From Oceanospirillum sp964342385 (lineage in GTDB: Bacteria; Pseudomonadota; Gammaproteobacteria; Pseudomonadales; Halomonadaceae), in assembly GCA_964342385.1 (NCBI GenBank), contig CAYFGP010000001.1, forward strand, positions 62,001-126,000: 64,000 nt of DNA, in the 5' to 3' direction. The notes under the pieces were generated by a model, which ran no database searches, had not been told where the DNA came from, and was given only the letters and a program-made list of their open reading frames with translations. The position numbers were made by a program, and so were the translations under genes. The stretch's first letter is position 1. The number at the start of each line of letters is the position of its first letter. Shown here one piece after another: positions 53,523 to 62,073 of this stretch.

Positions 53523-55028
53523 TCAGGCCTCTGCCGTTTCCTTATCTATTTTCTTAGCCGCTTCTTTTGCTGATGGCTCTTTTGCACTCTTCTGTTTGCT
53601 GCCGCTTGTGGTCACCTCATCGGCTTTAGGAGAAAACAAACCGGTTTGCGCATAGAAGATACCGATTGCAGGCGACAGCCAGCAAGCAAACGCCAGTGGA
53701 GCATAGAGCAGATTACTGTAATCACCGGAGGCTACGGTCAGACCCAGTGCACCGATGACAAACGCTCCACCCGCATTCCAAGGGATCAAGGGTGATACCA
53801 GAGTGCCGCCCTCTTCAATGGCGCGGGACAAATTCAGGCGGCTGTAACCGATACGATCATACTCAGGACCATACATACGACCAGGCAGTGCGATGGACAG
53901 ATAAACATCACCGGATACTGCATTGGTGGTGACTGAAGTCAGAATGGCATTGGTCTGCAGACCACGGTAGCTGCGGGTCAGGTGCGACAGTTTATTGACA
54001 ATGGCTTCCAGACAGCGGGTACGTTCCAGAGCACCACCATAAGCAAGAGCAAACATCATCAGCGTTACTACCCAGGTCATGGAGGAAACACCACCACGAT
54101 TCAGCAAGCTGTTTAACGCATCATTATTGGTTTCGATACTAAAACCACCGTGGGCAAAGCTCAGCAACTGATTCAGGTTGTAGTCGTAGTTTGCCCAGGC
54201 GACCAAGGCACCGGAAACAAAACCGATAAACAGCGCAGGAATCGGAGCGACCTTAAAAAAGGCCAGTGACATGACGATGATCAATGGCAGCAAGGGCAGA
54301 AAGCCCAGAGCGAAGTGCTCTGCCAGACCATTTTGAAACGCATTGATCTGCCCCAACTGGCTGTTATCAGCACTGGTACCACCCACCAACAGATAGATGA
54401 CAAAAGCGATCACCATGGCAGGAACCGTGGTCGGCATCATATTGCGGATATGGTCGAACACATTGGTCTCGGTCACCGCTGCAGCCAGGTTTGTGGTATC
54501 TGACAGAGGGGAAACCTTATCGCCAAAAAAAGCACCGGATACAACAGCACCAGCAGTCCAGTACAGCGGTACATCAAAAGCGGTACCGATACCCACCAGG
54601 GCTAAACCCACGGTGCCGACAGTGGTCCAGCTGGAGCCGATAGACAGAGAAACTACAGAACACAGCAGCATCGTCGCGGCCAGGAACCAGGCGGGGTCGA
54701 TCACCTCCAGACCGTAATAGATCAGAGTGGGTACCGTGCCACTGGCGATCCAGGTGCTCAGTAGCATACCCACGACAATCAGGGTGGCAATAGAAGGCAT
54801 TGCCACATGAATCACATGAAACGCGCCTTTTTCGATATCTTGCCAGCGATAACCTTGTGCCCAACCGACAATGGCGGTAATGGCAAAGCCCAGGGCCAGT
54901 GCTATATGCGGGGTAAAGTCATCGTAATAGAAAATCTGGATACCCAGCAACACGATGGTAGAGATAATCGGGATCAGCGCGATACTGACCGACGGCATAG
55001 GGAGATCAGGAGACTTATTATTCGTCAT
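53523..55028 (-). CDS. NhaC-family Na+/H+ antiporter or amino-acid antiporter
   Basis: 501 residues, about 11-12 hydrophobic segments, hydrophilic Lys/Ala-rich tail at the C-terminus (about 470-501). Blocks WTAGAVVSGAFFGDKVSPLSDTTNLA and LYSSAIEEGGTLVSPLIPWN-type (here LSRAIEEGGTLVSPLIPWNAGG) mark the NhaC family. Members carry Na+/H+ or organic anion/amino-acid exchange. Between a DadA-like enzyme and an ornithine-cyclodeaminase homologue, it may import the substrate of that pathway. Confidence 0.85.
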   Translation of the reverse strand: MTNNKSPDLPMPSVSIALIPIISTIVLLGIQIFYYDDFTPHIALALGFAITAIVGWAQGYRWQDIEKGAFHVIHVAMPSIATLIVVGMLLSTWIASGTVPTLIYYGLEVIDPAWFLAATMLLCSVVSLSIGSSWTTVGTVGLALVGIGTAFDVPLYWTAGAVVSGAFFGDKVSPLSDTTNLAAAVTETNVFDHIRNMMPTTVPAMVIAFVIYLLVGGTSADNSQLGQINAFQNGLAEHFALGFLPLLPLIIVMSLAFFKVAPIPALFIGFVSGALVAWANYDYNLNQLLSFAHGGFSIETNNDALNSLLNRGGVSSMTWVVTLMMFALAYGGALERTRCLEAIVNKLSHLTRSYRGLQTNAILTSVTTNAVSGDVYLSIALPGRMYGPEYDRIGYSRLNLSRAIEEGGTLVSPLIPWNAGGAFVIGALGLTVASGDYSNLLYAPLAFACWLSPAIGIFYAQTGLFSPKADEVTTSGSKQKSAKEPSAKEAAKKIDKETAEA

Positions 55029-55117
55029 TGTTAATGCTCCAGGGACTGAAGTCCGTGTGTTATGTTTTTTTGGAGTGGGTGATCTGCCCCAAAACGGAGC
55101 AGACCGGGAATGCTTTA

Positions 55118-55153
55118 TTGTTATCTGTACTGTTATCTGTATTGTTATCTGCG
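55118..55153. repeat. Three tandem 12-bp repeats upstream of the nhaC-like gene
   Basis: TTGTTATCTGTA (55118-55129), CTGTTATCTGTA (55130-55141) and TTGTTATCTGCG (55142-55153) are head-to-tail. They lie about 90 bases upstream of the transporter start and are flanked by the palindromes GGACT-GA-AGTCC (55043-55054) and AAGTCC...GGACTT (55166-55187). Confidence 0.7.
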
Positions 55154-55212
55154 GTATCGGCTAGAAAGTCCGTATTGTGGTGGACTTAATACCGTCTATA
55201 TATCCAGATCGT

Positions 55213-56166
55213 TTATTGAGAACGCTGATAGGCGAGAATGGCGGCAGCCAGATCTTCTCTGGAATCACCAACTGATTTAAAGACCGTGATGCTTTGTGTC
55301 GGATCATCCAGTTGAGCCCGGCCCTGATGTTGGCCGGAACACAGCTCGGTAAATTCCGCCTGAATATCTTGTGCTGTGATAGCGCCTTGCTGAATAGGGC
55401 TGATTAGATCTCCTGTTTCAGATAGAGCTCCGGCACGGGTATCCACAAAGATTTCCCCTCGTTGCATGACACAGTTATCCGCTTCACGCATCTCAGGGGT
55501 AAAGCTGCCGACCAGATCCAGATGTGTACCGGGTTTGAGCCAATCACCTTGAATTAATGGTTCGGTTGCCATGGTGGCACAGCTGATCAGATCCACCTGA
55601 CCGGCGACATTGGCCAGATCAGCAACAGGGCAAACCTGAGCATCAATATCTTGCTCAACCAGCTGATCCACTAAGGCTTGTGAAGCCTGTTCTGAGCGAT
55701 CCCACACCCAAACTTTAGTGATAGGACGCACACTCATATGGGCTGGAATCAAACGCTGCCCCATACGACCGGCACCGACCATCAGCATGCTGTGAGTATC
55801 CTCACGGGACAGATAACGAGAGGCCATAGCAGAAGCTGCTGCGGTACGACGAGCAGTAACCTCATTACCATCCAGTTGAGCCAGTGGCCGACCGCTTTGA
55901 CCGCAGCTAAGGGTGTAATGACTAGTCAGGCCCGGCAGACCACGGCTGTTATTGCCGGGAAAGACGTTCACTTGTTTCACACCCAGATACTCCCCCTCTA
56001 ACCACGCAGGCATCAGCAACAGGGTCGCATCGGGATCACCTGGAACTGGCATGGTGTGATGGTGACGAACAGGCGCGCCGACTTCACGGGTAAAGACACC
56101 TTCCAGTGCCTGAATCAGCTCATGCCAGGGCAGTAAACGACAAACGTCTTGTGCATCAATTTGCAT
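55213..56166 (-). CDS. Ornithine cyclodeaminase / mu-crystallin family protein (probable ketimine reductase)
   Basis: 317 residues. LTSHYTLSCGQSGRPLAQLDGNEVTARRTAAASAMASRYL-type substrate region (key residues Lys, Arg and Asp retained in order), then the NAD(P)-binding motif LMVGAGRMGQRLIPAH and LVGSFTPEMREAD. Family members deaminate ornithine, or reduce cyclic ketimines (pyrroline-2-carboxylate, piperideine-2-carboxylate) to L-proline or L-pipecolate. Beside a D-amino-acid dehydrogenase, a ketimine reductase role is the better inference. Nearest the promoter region shared with the AraC regulator. Confidence 0.8.
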   Translation of the reverse strand: MQIDAQDVCRLLPWHELIQALEGVFTREVGAPVRHHHTMPVPGDPDATLLLMPAWLEGEYLGVKQVNVFPGNNSRGLPGLTSHYTLSCGQSGRPLAQLDGNEVTARRTAAASAMASRYLSREDTHSMLMVGAGRMGQRLIPAHMSVRPITKVWVWDRSEQASQALVDQLVEQDIDAQVCPVADLANVAGQVDLISCATMATEPLIQGDWLKPGTHLDLVGSFTPEMREADNCVMQRGEIFVDTRAGALSETGDLISPIQQGAITAQDIQAEFTELCSGQHQGRAQLDDPTQSITVFKSVGDSREDLAAAILAYQRSQ

Positions 56167-56498
56167 CTTGAACTCTCTGTTTTATTGTTCTGCATTTTTA
56201 TTGTCGGCATGTTAGCAAGCTGACCGGGCAGGTCTTTGACCGGTTCTATGCTGTTTTTGACTCAGACTCTGTTTCTGTCAGTTTCATGTTTCTTGTGTAG
56301 GCTGAAAACCCATATTGATGCATAACCCTAGCCTTAACGCCCATATAGACCCATAAGCTTGAAACCCATATAGACGTTTCTCGGAGGATGGTGTTAGGCT
56401 AAAAAGCAGATTTCAGTAGCGTGACAAGACATATTGAAGCTGAACTCTCAGCTTATTCCATCACCTGATTTACCTGTGAATAATGTATCCCGAAATCC
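56167..56498. other. 332-base divergent control region of the amino-acid locus
   Basis: No gene. Contains three direct repeats of CCCATATWGAY (separate entry) between the divergent operon and the AraC-family gene. Confidence 0.65.
56309..56375. promoter_or_regulatory. Three direct repeats CCCATATWGAY, candidate AraC-family operator
   Basis: Copies at 56309-56319 (CCCATATTGAT), 56340-56350 (CCCATATAGAC) and 56365-56375 (CCCATATAGAC). Start-to-start spacings are 31 and 25 bases. AraC-family activators commonly bind direct repeats, so these are likely sites for the regulator at 56499. Confidence 0.6.
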
Positions 56499-57305
56499 AT
56501 GCATAGCCTGATTCGACGTAACCTGATTGCTCATCAGAGCGGACAACACTGCCATGACTTTTCTCAGATCCTGATTGGATGGAAGGGACGCATGGCCTGT
56601 GAGCTGCTGCATGCCGGTGGGGATTATCTGACACAGGGTTCCTTTGCTGTGGTGCCGGGGCAGGAATCTCACCTGTTTCATGGCCTGAGTGACGATTGTG
56701 AGTTGCTGGTGCTGGATATTCCTAACGCAGATCCACTGGTCAGTGCCATCGAGCAAAGTTCCGATATCTCTCTGTATCAGGATTGGTTACAGACGCCGCG
56801 TTTTGCACAGATCACAACTGAGACAGCGCCGTTATTGGAATTTGCTTCTACACGGCTGCAACAACGTAGCGACAAGGTATCCGCCGCATTAAGCTGTCAG
56901 CTATTGCCATTATTACTGCTGCAGTTGCGTATGCCCGGTGAGGTGAGTGAGCAAGATATTCTGACTTCAAGCGGTAGCGGTAAATCCCGTATTGATGAGT
57001 GGCAACTTAACCGCTTGATTGATCGCCATCTGTCAGAGCCGCTGGATAATCAACAACTGGCAGATCACTTCTATCTCAGTCAAAGTCATTTTTATACGCT
57101 GTTTAATCGCCAGTTTGCCATGGCTCCACAACAATATGTGGCACAACGACGTATCAATAAAGCCCGAGAGCTACTGCAAACGACACCCTTATCCCAATTA
57201 GCGATCGCCGAAGAGCTGGGCTTTGCTGACGCCTCCAGCTTATCCCGCGCCTATAAAAAACACTTTGGGCATACACCTGGGCAGGCACGCAAAAGAGCGC
57301 ATTAA
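56499..57305 (+). CDS. AraC-family transcriptional regulator
   Basis: 268 residues. N-terminal cupin-like sensor half (HDFSQILIGWKGRMACELLHAG) and C-terminal double helix-turn-helix (about 170-265) with the AraC signature ending QYVAQRRINKARELLQTTPLSQLAIAEELGFADASSLSRAYKKHFGHTPGQAR. Divergent from the OCD-nhaC-dadA genes, which it most likely controls. The effector is not visible from sequence; a substrate amino acid is a reasonable guess. Confidence 0.88.
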   Translation: MHSLIRRNLIAHQSGQHCHDFSQILIGWKGRMACELLHAGGDYLTQGSFAVVPGQESHLFHGLSDDCELLVLDIPNADPLVSAIEQSSDISLYQDWLQTPRFAQITTETAPLLEFASTRLQQRSDKVSAALSCQLLPLLLLQLRMPGEVSEQDILTSSGSGKSRIDEWQLNRLIDRHLSEPLDNQQLADHFYLSQSHFYTLFNRQFAMAPQQYVAQRRINKARELLQTTPLSQLAIAEELGFADASSLSRAYKKHFGHTPGQARKRAH

Positions 57306-57415
57306 ATGCTCTTGCCCTGTTGTTGAGTTCTATTAACCTATCATTGATACCACTTGTATTTTCCAGATTAATCGGCTGACACGCTTCCCTTTGTTGACCA
57401 AAGACCCTTTGATCG

Positions 57416-58987
57416 CTAGAACAGCTTATCAGGCGTGGTATCTTGCAGTTGGACTTCATTGTGTAGAAGCGGCAGTTCAATCCAGAACTCAGATCCTGTT
57501 TCCTGAGGGTGATAGCCAATACGGCCATTCATCTCTTCAATCAACTGTAGGCTGATAGCCAACCCGATACCTGTACCCGTTGTGGCTGCGTTTTCCTGAT
57601 CGGGTCGCGTATAAGGTTTAAACAGTGTTTCTATCTGATCCGGTGGGATTCCGATACCGGTATCAGATACAGACAGACGCAGATGGCCATCTGTACTGGC
57701 TTTATAGGAAAGCTGGATCTGCCCGCCCTTGTGGTTAAATTTAACCGCGTTAGACAGCAGGTTGAGTAGTACCTGTTTTAGTTTGCCCGGATCAGCCCAA
57801 ATATAGTAACTCTCAGAATTGGTAATACTCATGCTGATCTGACGTTTGTCTGCCATGATCTGCAGGGTGTTGTAACAGTCCTGGACAATCTCACTGATAT
57901 TGGTGGGCTCGATACTGAGTTTGAGCGCCTGATTATGAATAGGGGAAAGATCCAGAATATCATTGACCAGAGCTAATAGGTTCTCTCCATTCTTGTGGAT
58001 AAGGGCGATGGCTTCTGCTTCTTCGGGGTTTCGGGATTCATCCAGCTCAAGCACCTGGGTAAAGCCCAGAATGATATTTAACGGTGTACGCAGCTCATGG
58101 CTCATGGACGCGATAAATTCTGATTTAACTCGGTTAGCAGACTCAACGGTATTTTGAGCTTCCAGTAACTCCTGAGTGCGCTTTTCAACCAGTATTTCCA
58201 GATTATCTTTATGCCATTGCAGCTCTCGGGTTTGTGCCTCAACCTGCTGTTGTAGCTGATCCCGGGTAATCGCTGTTTGACTCAGGCTTTGCGCCATATT
58301 GTTTAGGCTTTTAGCCAGTAGACCTATTTCATCCTTGTTATCAGTGTTTAATGTTAACTGCCATTCTCCCTGCCCAACCTTTTCCGCCACTTGAGATAAA
58401 TTACGTAAGCGATGTGTCAGTGTCTTACCCAACCAAAAGGCCCCGATAATGCCGACAACTAAGGCAAGCAATAAAACCTGGCTATGGCTGATGATGGTAT
58501 TTCTGAGTTGATCACTGATCAGTTGTTGTGGGGTAGTCAGAACCACATAACCTAATAGGTCATTTTGATTCAGCTGAACAGGGTTCCCCAGCCAATGGTA
58601 ATTGCCATCCATATAGGTTGATGATGCTTTTTTCTTAACCAGTTGATGGACAAAAAAATCTTGAGGGATCTGATTACGCTGTTCAGGGCGTAAAGTACCA
58701 TCCGTGATTAAACGTCCTTTAGCATCCAGAATCCAAACAAACTGGGCGTCAGCAGCATCCTTCAACTGCTTACTCAGGCGTCTGAGCTGGCGAATATCAT
58801 AGTTGTACAGAGGGTTTTCAATCTTCGCTGACAGCGTCTTGAGTGAAACCATTAACTGCTGCATACGCAGATCATGAGCAATGACTTTGTGCTGATAGAT
58901 AGTCGAAGCAAACAGCGCCAGAGAGATCAACACAATTAAACTCGAGGTATACAGGGCTATTTTGCCCCCTAGACTATTAGGCTTCAT
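57416..58987 (-). CDS. Membrane sensor histidine kinase
   Basis: 523 residues: TM1 (about 10-30), periplasmic domain (31-168), TM2 (about 169-189), HAMP (190-240), coiled coil (241-285), HisKA with phosphoacceptor His297 in SMSHELRTPLN, and a HATPase domain (about 395-510) with N box NLLSNAVKFN, G1 DTGIGI and G2 GTGIGLAIS. No response regulator is adjacent. It begins 30 bases after the stop of a PhnD-like binding protein, which suggests that protein delivers its ligand signal. Confidence 0.9.
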   Translation of the reverse strand: MKPNSLGGKIALYTSSLIVLISLALFASTIYQHKVIAHDLRMQQLMVSLKTLSAKIENPLYNYDIRQLRRLSKQLKDAADAQFVWILDAKGRLITDGTLRPEQRNQIPQDFFVHQLVKKKASSTYMDGNYHWLGNPVQLNQNDLLGYVVLTTPQQLISDQLRNTIISHSQVLLLALVVGIIGAFWLGKTLTHRLRNLSQVAEKVGQGEWQLTLNTDNKDEIGLLAKSLNNMAQSLSQTAITRDQLQQQVEAQTRELQWHKDNLEILVEKRTQELLEAQNTVESANRVKSEFIASMSHELRTPLNIILGFTQVLELDESRNPEEAEAIALIHKNGENLLALVNDILDLSPIHNQALKLSIEPTNISEIVQDCYNTLQIMADKRQISMSITNSESYYIWADPGKLKQVLLNLLSNAVKFNHKGGQIQLSYKASTDGHLRLSVSDTGIGIPPDQIETLFKPYTRPDQENAATTGTGIGLAISLQLIEEMNGRIGYHPQETGSEFWIELPLLHNEVQLQDTTPDKLF

Positions 58988-59017
58988 GCTATCTGCTTCT
59001 TATCGGTCTTGTTGTGG

Positions 59018-59905
59018 TCATAGCGGCAGGGAAGAAAAGTGCTGAGCCAGTGGCTGCATATTATTGAGCAGCGGCAGGGGAATCTCATCAAAACGTGTGG
59101 TACGTTCAAATTGTTGCAACATTAAACGTCCCGCTTCTGACTGCTCTGCCTGCATCAATATGGTTTTAACTGTGTTGATCAGCTGGGGATCTAAACCTGA
59201 GCGATGCACCACCACGTGATAGGGCACTTCTGGGGTTTGATGCAGAACCCATAAAGGCTTTAGGGCTGTGGCGGTAAGCTCCTGGAAGTCCTTGCCAGAC
59301 ATGGCTGCTGCTTGCACTTTGCCTCTTTCCAGCCAGGTGATTTGGCTCTCATTGTCATAGGCAAATTGATAACCCAGGGCGTTAGCATTGGCCTGCCCTT
59401 TGGCATGTTGAATACCCTGAACACTTAAACTGAGATAAGGCAGAATAAAACCTGAGGTTGAGAAAGGTTCTTCGAAAGCAATGTTCTGACCATGCAGATC
59501 ACTTAGATTGCGTACAACGCCGCCATTCACTACAGCAATGACGCTGTGGTAAGACGCCCGCCCTTTTTTCCAGCGTCTTAATAGAAATTGTGAGTCAGCC
59601 TTTTGATTCACTAACAGCGCAACCATAGAGCTATCAATATAGAGATCGATTTCCTGCTGCTGTAGGTAGGTGATCATCTGCTCAATACTGGAAGCCATTT
59701 TGACTTCAACACGCTTGATACCCTGAGAGGCTAATTGCGTTTGGAGATAATTTGCCAGATGGTGGTAGGTACGAATTTCATCAACAGGGGTGTTGGTAAT
59801 GGTACCCAAACGGAGTGTCTGAGCCTGAGATGGCAGGCTAACAAATAGCAATAAAACGAAGCATATAAGCAGGACAGATCTGATACAGCTGGCGTTAAGT
59901 CTCAT
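59018..59905 (-). CDS. PhnD-like phosphate/phosphonate-type periplasmic binding protein
   Basis: 295 residues with an N-terminal signal peptide (CIRSVLLICFVLLLFVSLPSQAQ, cleavage about residue 29) and the PhnD-type pattern TLRLGTITNTPVDEIRTYHHLANYLQ, VAVVNGGVVRNLSDLHGQNIAFEEP, FSTSGFILPYLSL. ATG 59905 has GGGAG upstream; the frame extends to 59929. No ABC permease or ATPase is adjacent. Such solute-binding proteins beside kinases often serve as signal-input partners, here inferred for the next gene. Confidence 0.8.
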   Translation of the reverse strand: MRLNASCIRSVLLICFVLLLFVSLPSQAQTLRLGTITNTPVDEIRTYHHLANYLQTQLASQGIKRVEVKMASSIEQMITYLQQQEIDLYIDSSMVALLVNQKADSQFLLRRWKKGRASYHSVIAVVNGGVVRNLSDLHGQNIAFEEPFSTSGFILPYLSLSVQGIQHAKGQANANALGYQFAYDNESQITWLERGKVQAAAMSGKDFQELTATALKPLWVLHQTPEVPYHVVVHRSGLDPQLINTVKTILMQAEQSEAGRLMLQQFERTTRFDEIPLPLLNNMQPLAQHFSSLPL

Positions 59906-60055
59906 ATGCTTCTCCCTTTGCAAAAACAAAATGCAGGTCTTGTCATATTTCTGTCAATATTATGCAGTGGCCTCTCTTACGACAATACTAATATAGTAAT
60001 AAAATCTTTGGGTTAGGGCTTTTTTATGCTCTATTTTATAGAGTTTATACTTGGT

Positions 60056-61867
60056 TTAGTTGTTTCTTATTGGACAGACCGTACTTAAACATTTCAGGTG
60101 ATACAGACGCACATTAGGATCGGCAAAAAAGCCAATCTCCCACGGGTTTTTATCGATAAATGCAGACTTCACCGGTTGATAGATCGGATGATCCACTGGC
60201 ACTTCATAAGCCTCAGCATCAATTAGCACGTAGTTCCAATCGATAGCGTTTTCAAAGGTAAAGTTGGCGCGCTCATCAATGGCAAAACAGCAGCGATTAT
60301 CTTTCTGTAGCTGTTGCACCTTGAAGGTGGAAGGGAAAGAGATAATAAAGATATCGTCTTCCTTGGTGGATAAAAATGCCATTGCCGTAGTGTGAGGTTG
60401 CTCCGGTGTACGAGTCACCAATACACCGATTTTATTGTCGTGCTCCTCATTGTTCAGTTCCGGCATATCGGTTAACGGTGTCTCAGGCAGCGCCTGTAGT
60501 GGGCGGCCATCCGGTGGGAATTGATAACCCACTTGTCTGTCTGCCAGTACTTCGCTAACACCATAAACCAGACTGAAATCCCTAACGCCCAGACGCAAGT
60601 TGAATTTATCTTCAACCTCGGTGACCAAGCCTTTATAAGAGGTACGAAACACTCGCAGCTCGGCATCAAACTCATCAACACCGGTACGGTTATCCAGATG
60701 CAAGGTTAGATAATCACCGGCCTGCAGCTGGTGACCATTGGGCACATAAAAGCTCAAACTATTATCAGAGTAGAGTTGTACCTGACCAATATAGAGCGCC
60801 AATTGATCCCCCTGATAACTGGCTGCAACCGCAATGGCCGGGCTACCGATCACATGGGGCAGGTTATCCACTTCAATATCCATTTGTGACTCCTCTTCAT
60901 AGCGGGATTGGTTCTGGTGCTCAGGTATGGGTGGTGGCAAACGCCAGATTCGTGTCGCCTCCTGAATGCCTTTCAGATGCACATCGTAACACTCAGTATA
61001 GGAATACTCTGCCTGAGCAGTCGCTTTAACCTCATCGGACACCAAAAGCGTACATTGATAGGTTTTACACAGGGCTTCAATACGTGAAGCACGATTGACC
61101 CGTGGCCCTAAAGCAGTAAAGCTTTGTTGATCTTTACTGCCAAAGTAACCGGTCAGCGATGGGCCATAGTCGATACCTATGCCCATTTTAAAGCAGTAAT
61201 CAAAGGCTTCCAGGAAGTACTGGTTGAGATTAACCAGCTCCAGTTGCATCTGTTCAGCGGCTTTTAACGCATCGTCACAGGGATGAGTATCCCGATTAGC
61301 ATCTAAGCCAAACAGCACCATAATGCCGTCACCCAGAAGCTTATCCACATAACCGCCATAAGCCTGCACTACATCTATCATGGCAGCAAAATAGCGGTTC
61401 AGCATATGAGTGACATCGTAAGGTAAGTGTTGCTGACTAAACTCGGTAAAGTTGCGGATATCGGAAAACATCACCGCAATCTCTTTTCGCTCGGCACTGG
61501 GTTTTAAACCGTTTTCCAACGCTTCGGTGATATCAAAATTATCCCGTACCAGGCGGCGTACACTGGCGGGGCCATTCGCTACGGTCTGACAAGATAAACG
61601 CACATACGGTGGCAGATGTTTACGCTTCTTAATACGTTGCTCGGCTTCGGTCTCTGGTGCCAGATTCTCCAACCCCTCTTCCACTACAACCCGACAGGTT
61701 GAACACCGGCCTTGGCCACCGCATTCATGCACATGCTGGATCTCATTTTTCAGCGCCTGGCACAGCAAGGTTTCTCCCGGAGTTGCCAGAAAGGATTTCT
61801 CGTTGACAAAGTTGAGCTGAAATTCTGGCGAGCGGACAGTATCCGTAGAGGGCTTTTTATCGGACAT
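60056..61867 (-). CDS. Ferredoxin / class III nucleotidyl cyclase / flavin-like three-domain protein
   Basis: 603 residues in one uninterrupted frame. (1) 2Fe-2S plant-type ferredoxin domain, residues about 15-105, Cys49-x5-Cys55-x2-Cys58 and Cys93. (2) Class III cyclase, about 125-310: metal Asp136 (MFSDIRNF) and Asp180 (LLGDGIMVLFG), substrate Lys176, transition-state Asn258 and Arg262 (NRASR); the Lys suggests adenylate cyclase. (3) C-terminal domain (about 475-600) resembling pyridoxamine-phosphate-oxidase/FMN split barrels. A middle region (350-440) is unassigned. The order suggests redox control of cyclic nucleotide synthesis. No membrane segment. Confidence 0.82.
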   Translation of the reverse strand: MSDKKPSTDTVRSPEFQLNFVNEKSFLATPGETLLCQALKNEIQHVHECGGQGRCSTCRVVVEEGLENLAPETEAEQRIKKRKHLPPYVRLSCQTVANGPASVRRLVRDNFDITEALENGLKPSAERKEIAVMFSDIRNFTEFSQQHLPYDVTHMLNRYFAAMIDVVQAYGGYVDKLLGDGIMVLFGLDANRDTHPCDDALKAAEQMQLELVNLNQYFLEAFDYCFKMGIGIDYGPSLTGYFGSKDQQSFTALGPRVNRASRIEALCKTYQCTLLVSDEVKATAQAEYSYTECYDVHLKGIQEATRIWRLPPPIPEHQNQSRYEEESQMDIEVDNLPHVIGSPAIAVAASYQGDQLALYIGQVQLYSDNSLSFYVPNGHQLQAGDYLTLHLDNRTGVDEFDAELRVFRTSYKGLVTEVEDKFNLRLGVRDFSLVYGVSEVLADRQVGYQFPPDGRPLQALPETPLTDMPELNNEEHDNKIGVLVTRTPEQPHTTAMAFLSTKEDDIFIISFPSTFKVQQLQKDNRCCFAIDERANFTFENAIDWNYVLIDAEAYEVPVDHPIYQPVKSAFIDKNPWEIGFFADPNVRLYHLKCLSTVCPIRNN

Positions 61868-62073
61868 ATTCTAAACCGAATCATGGAAAAGCTTAGTGTA
61901 GGCGTTTGCAGGCAATGAAGTCATCTGCAAAAAAACGATCATAACGATAGGTTTTTGTGAAAGGTCAGTTAATGCCTTCATTTACTTTCAAACCCACCAA
62001 AACACCTCCAAACCCTTTGCTGAATGCCGCTATTAATCCTATGTTAGCGTTTCTTAATTAAAGGAGTTCTCTG

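Noticed and set aside
61904..61930. TTTGCAG...CTGCAAA inverted repeat upstream of the cyclase gene
   Set aside because: Only 7 bp; A-run rather than T-run on the plus strand; no gene ends here. Not strong enough to call a terminator or operator.
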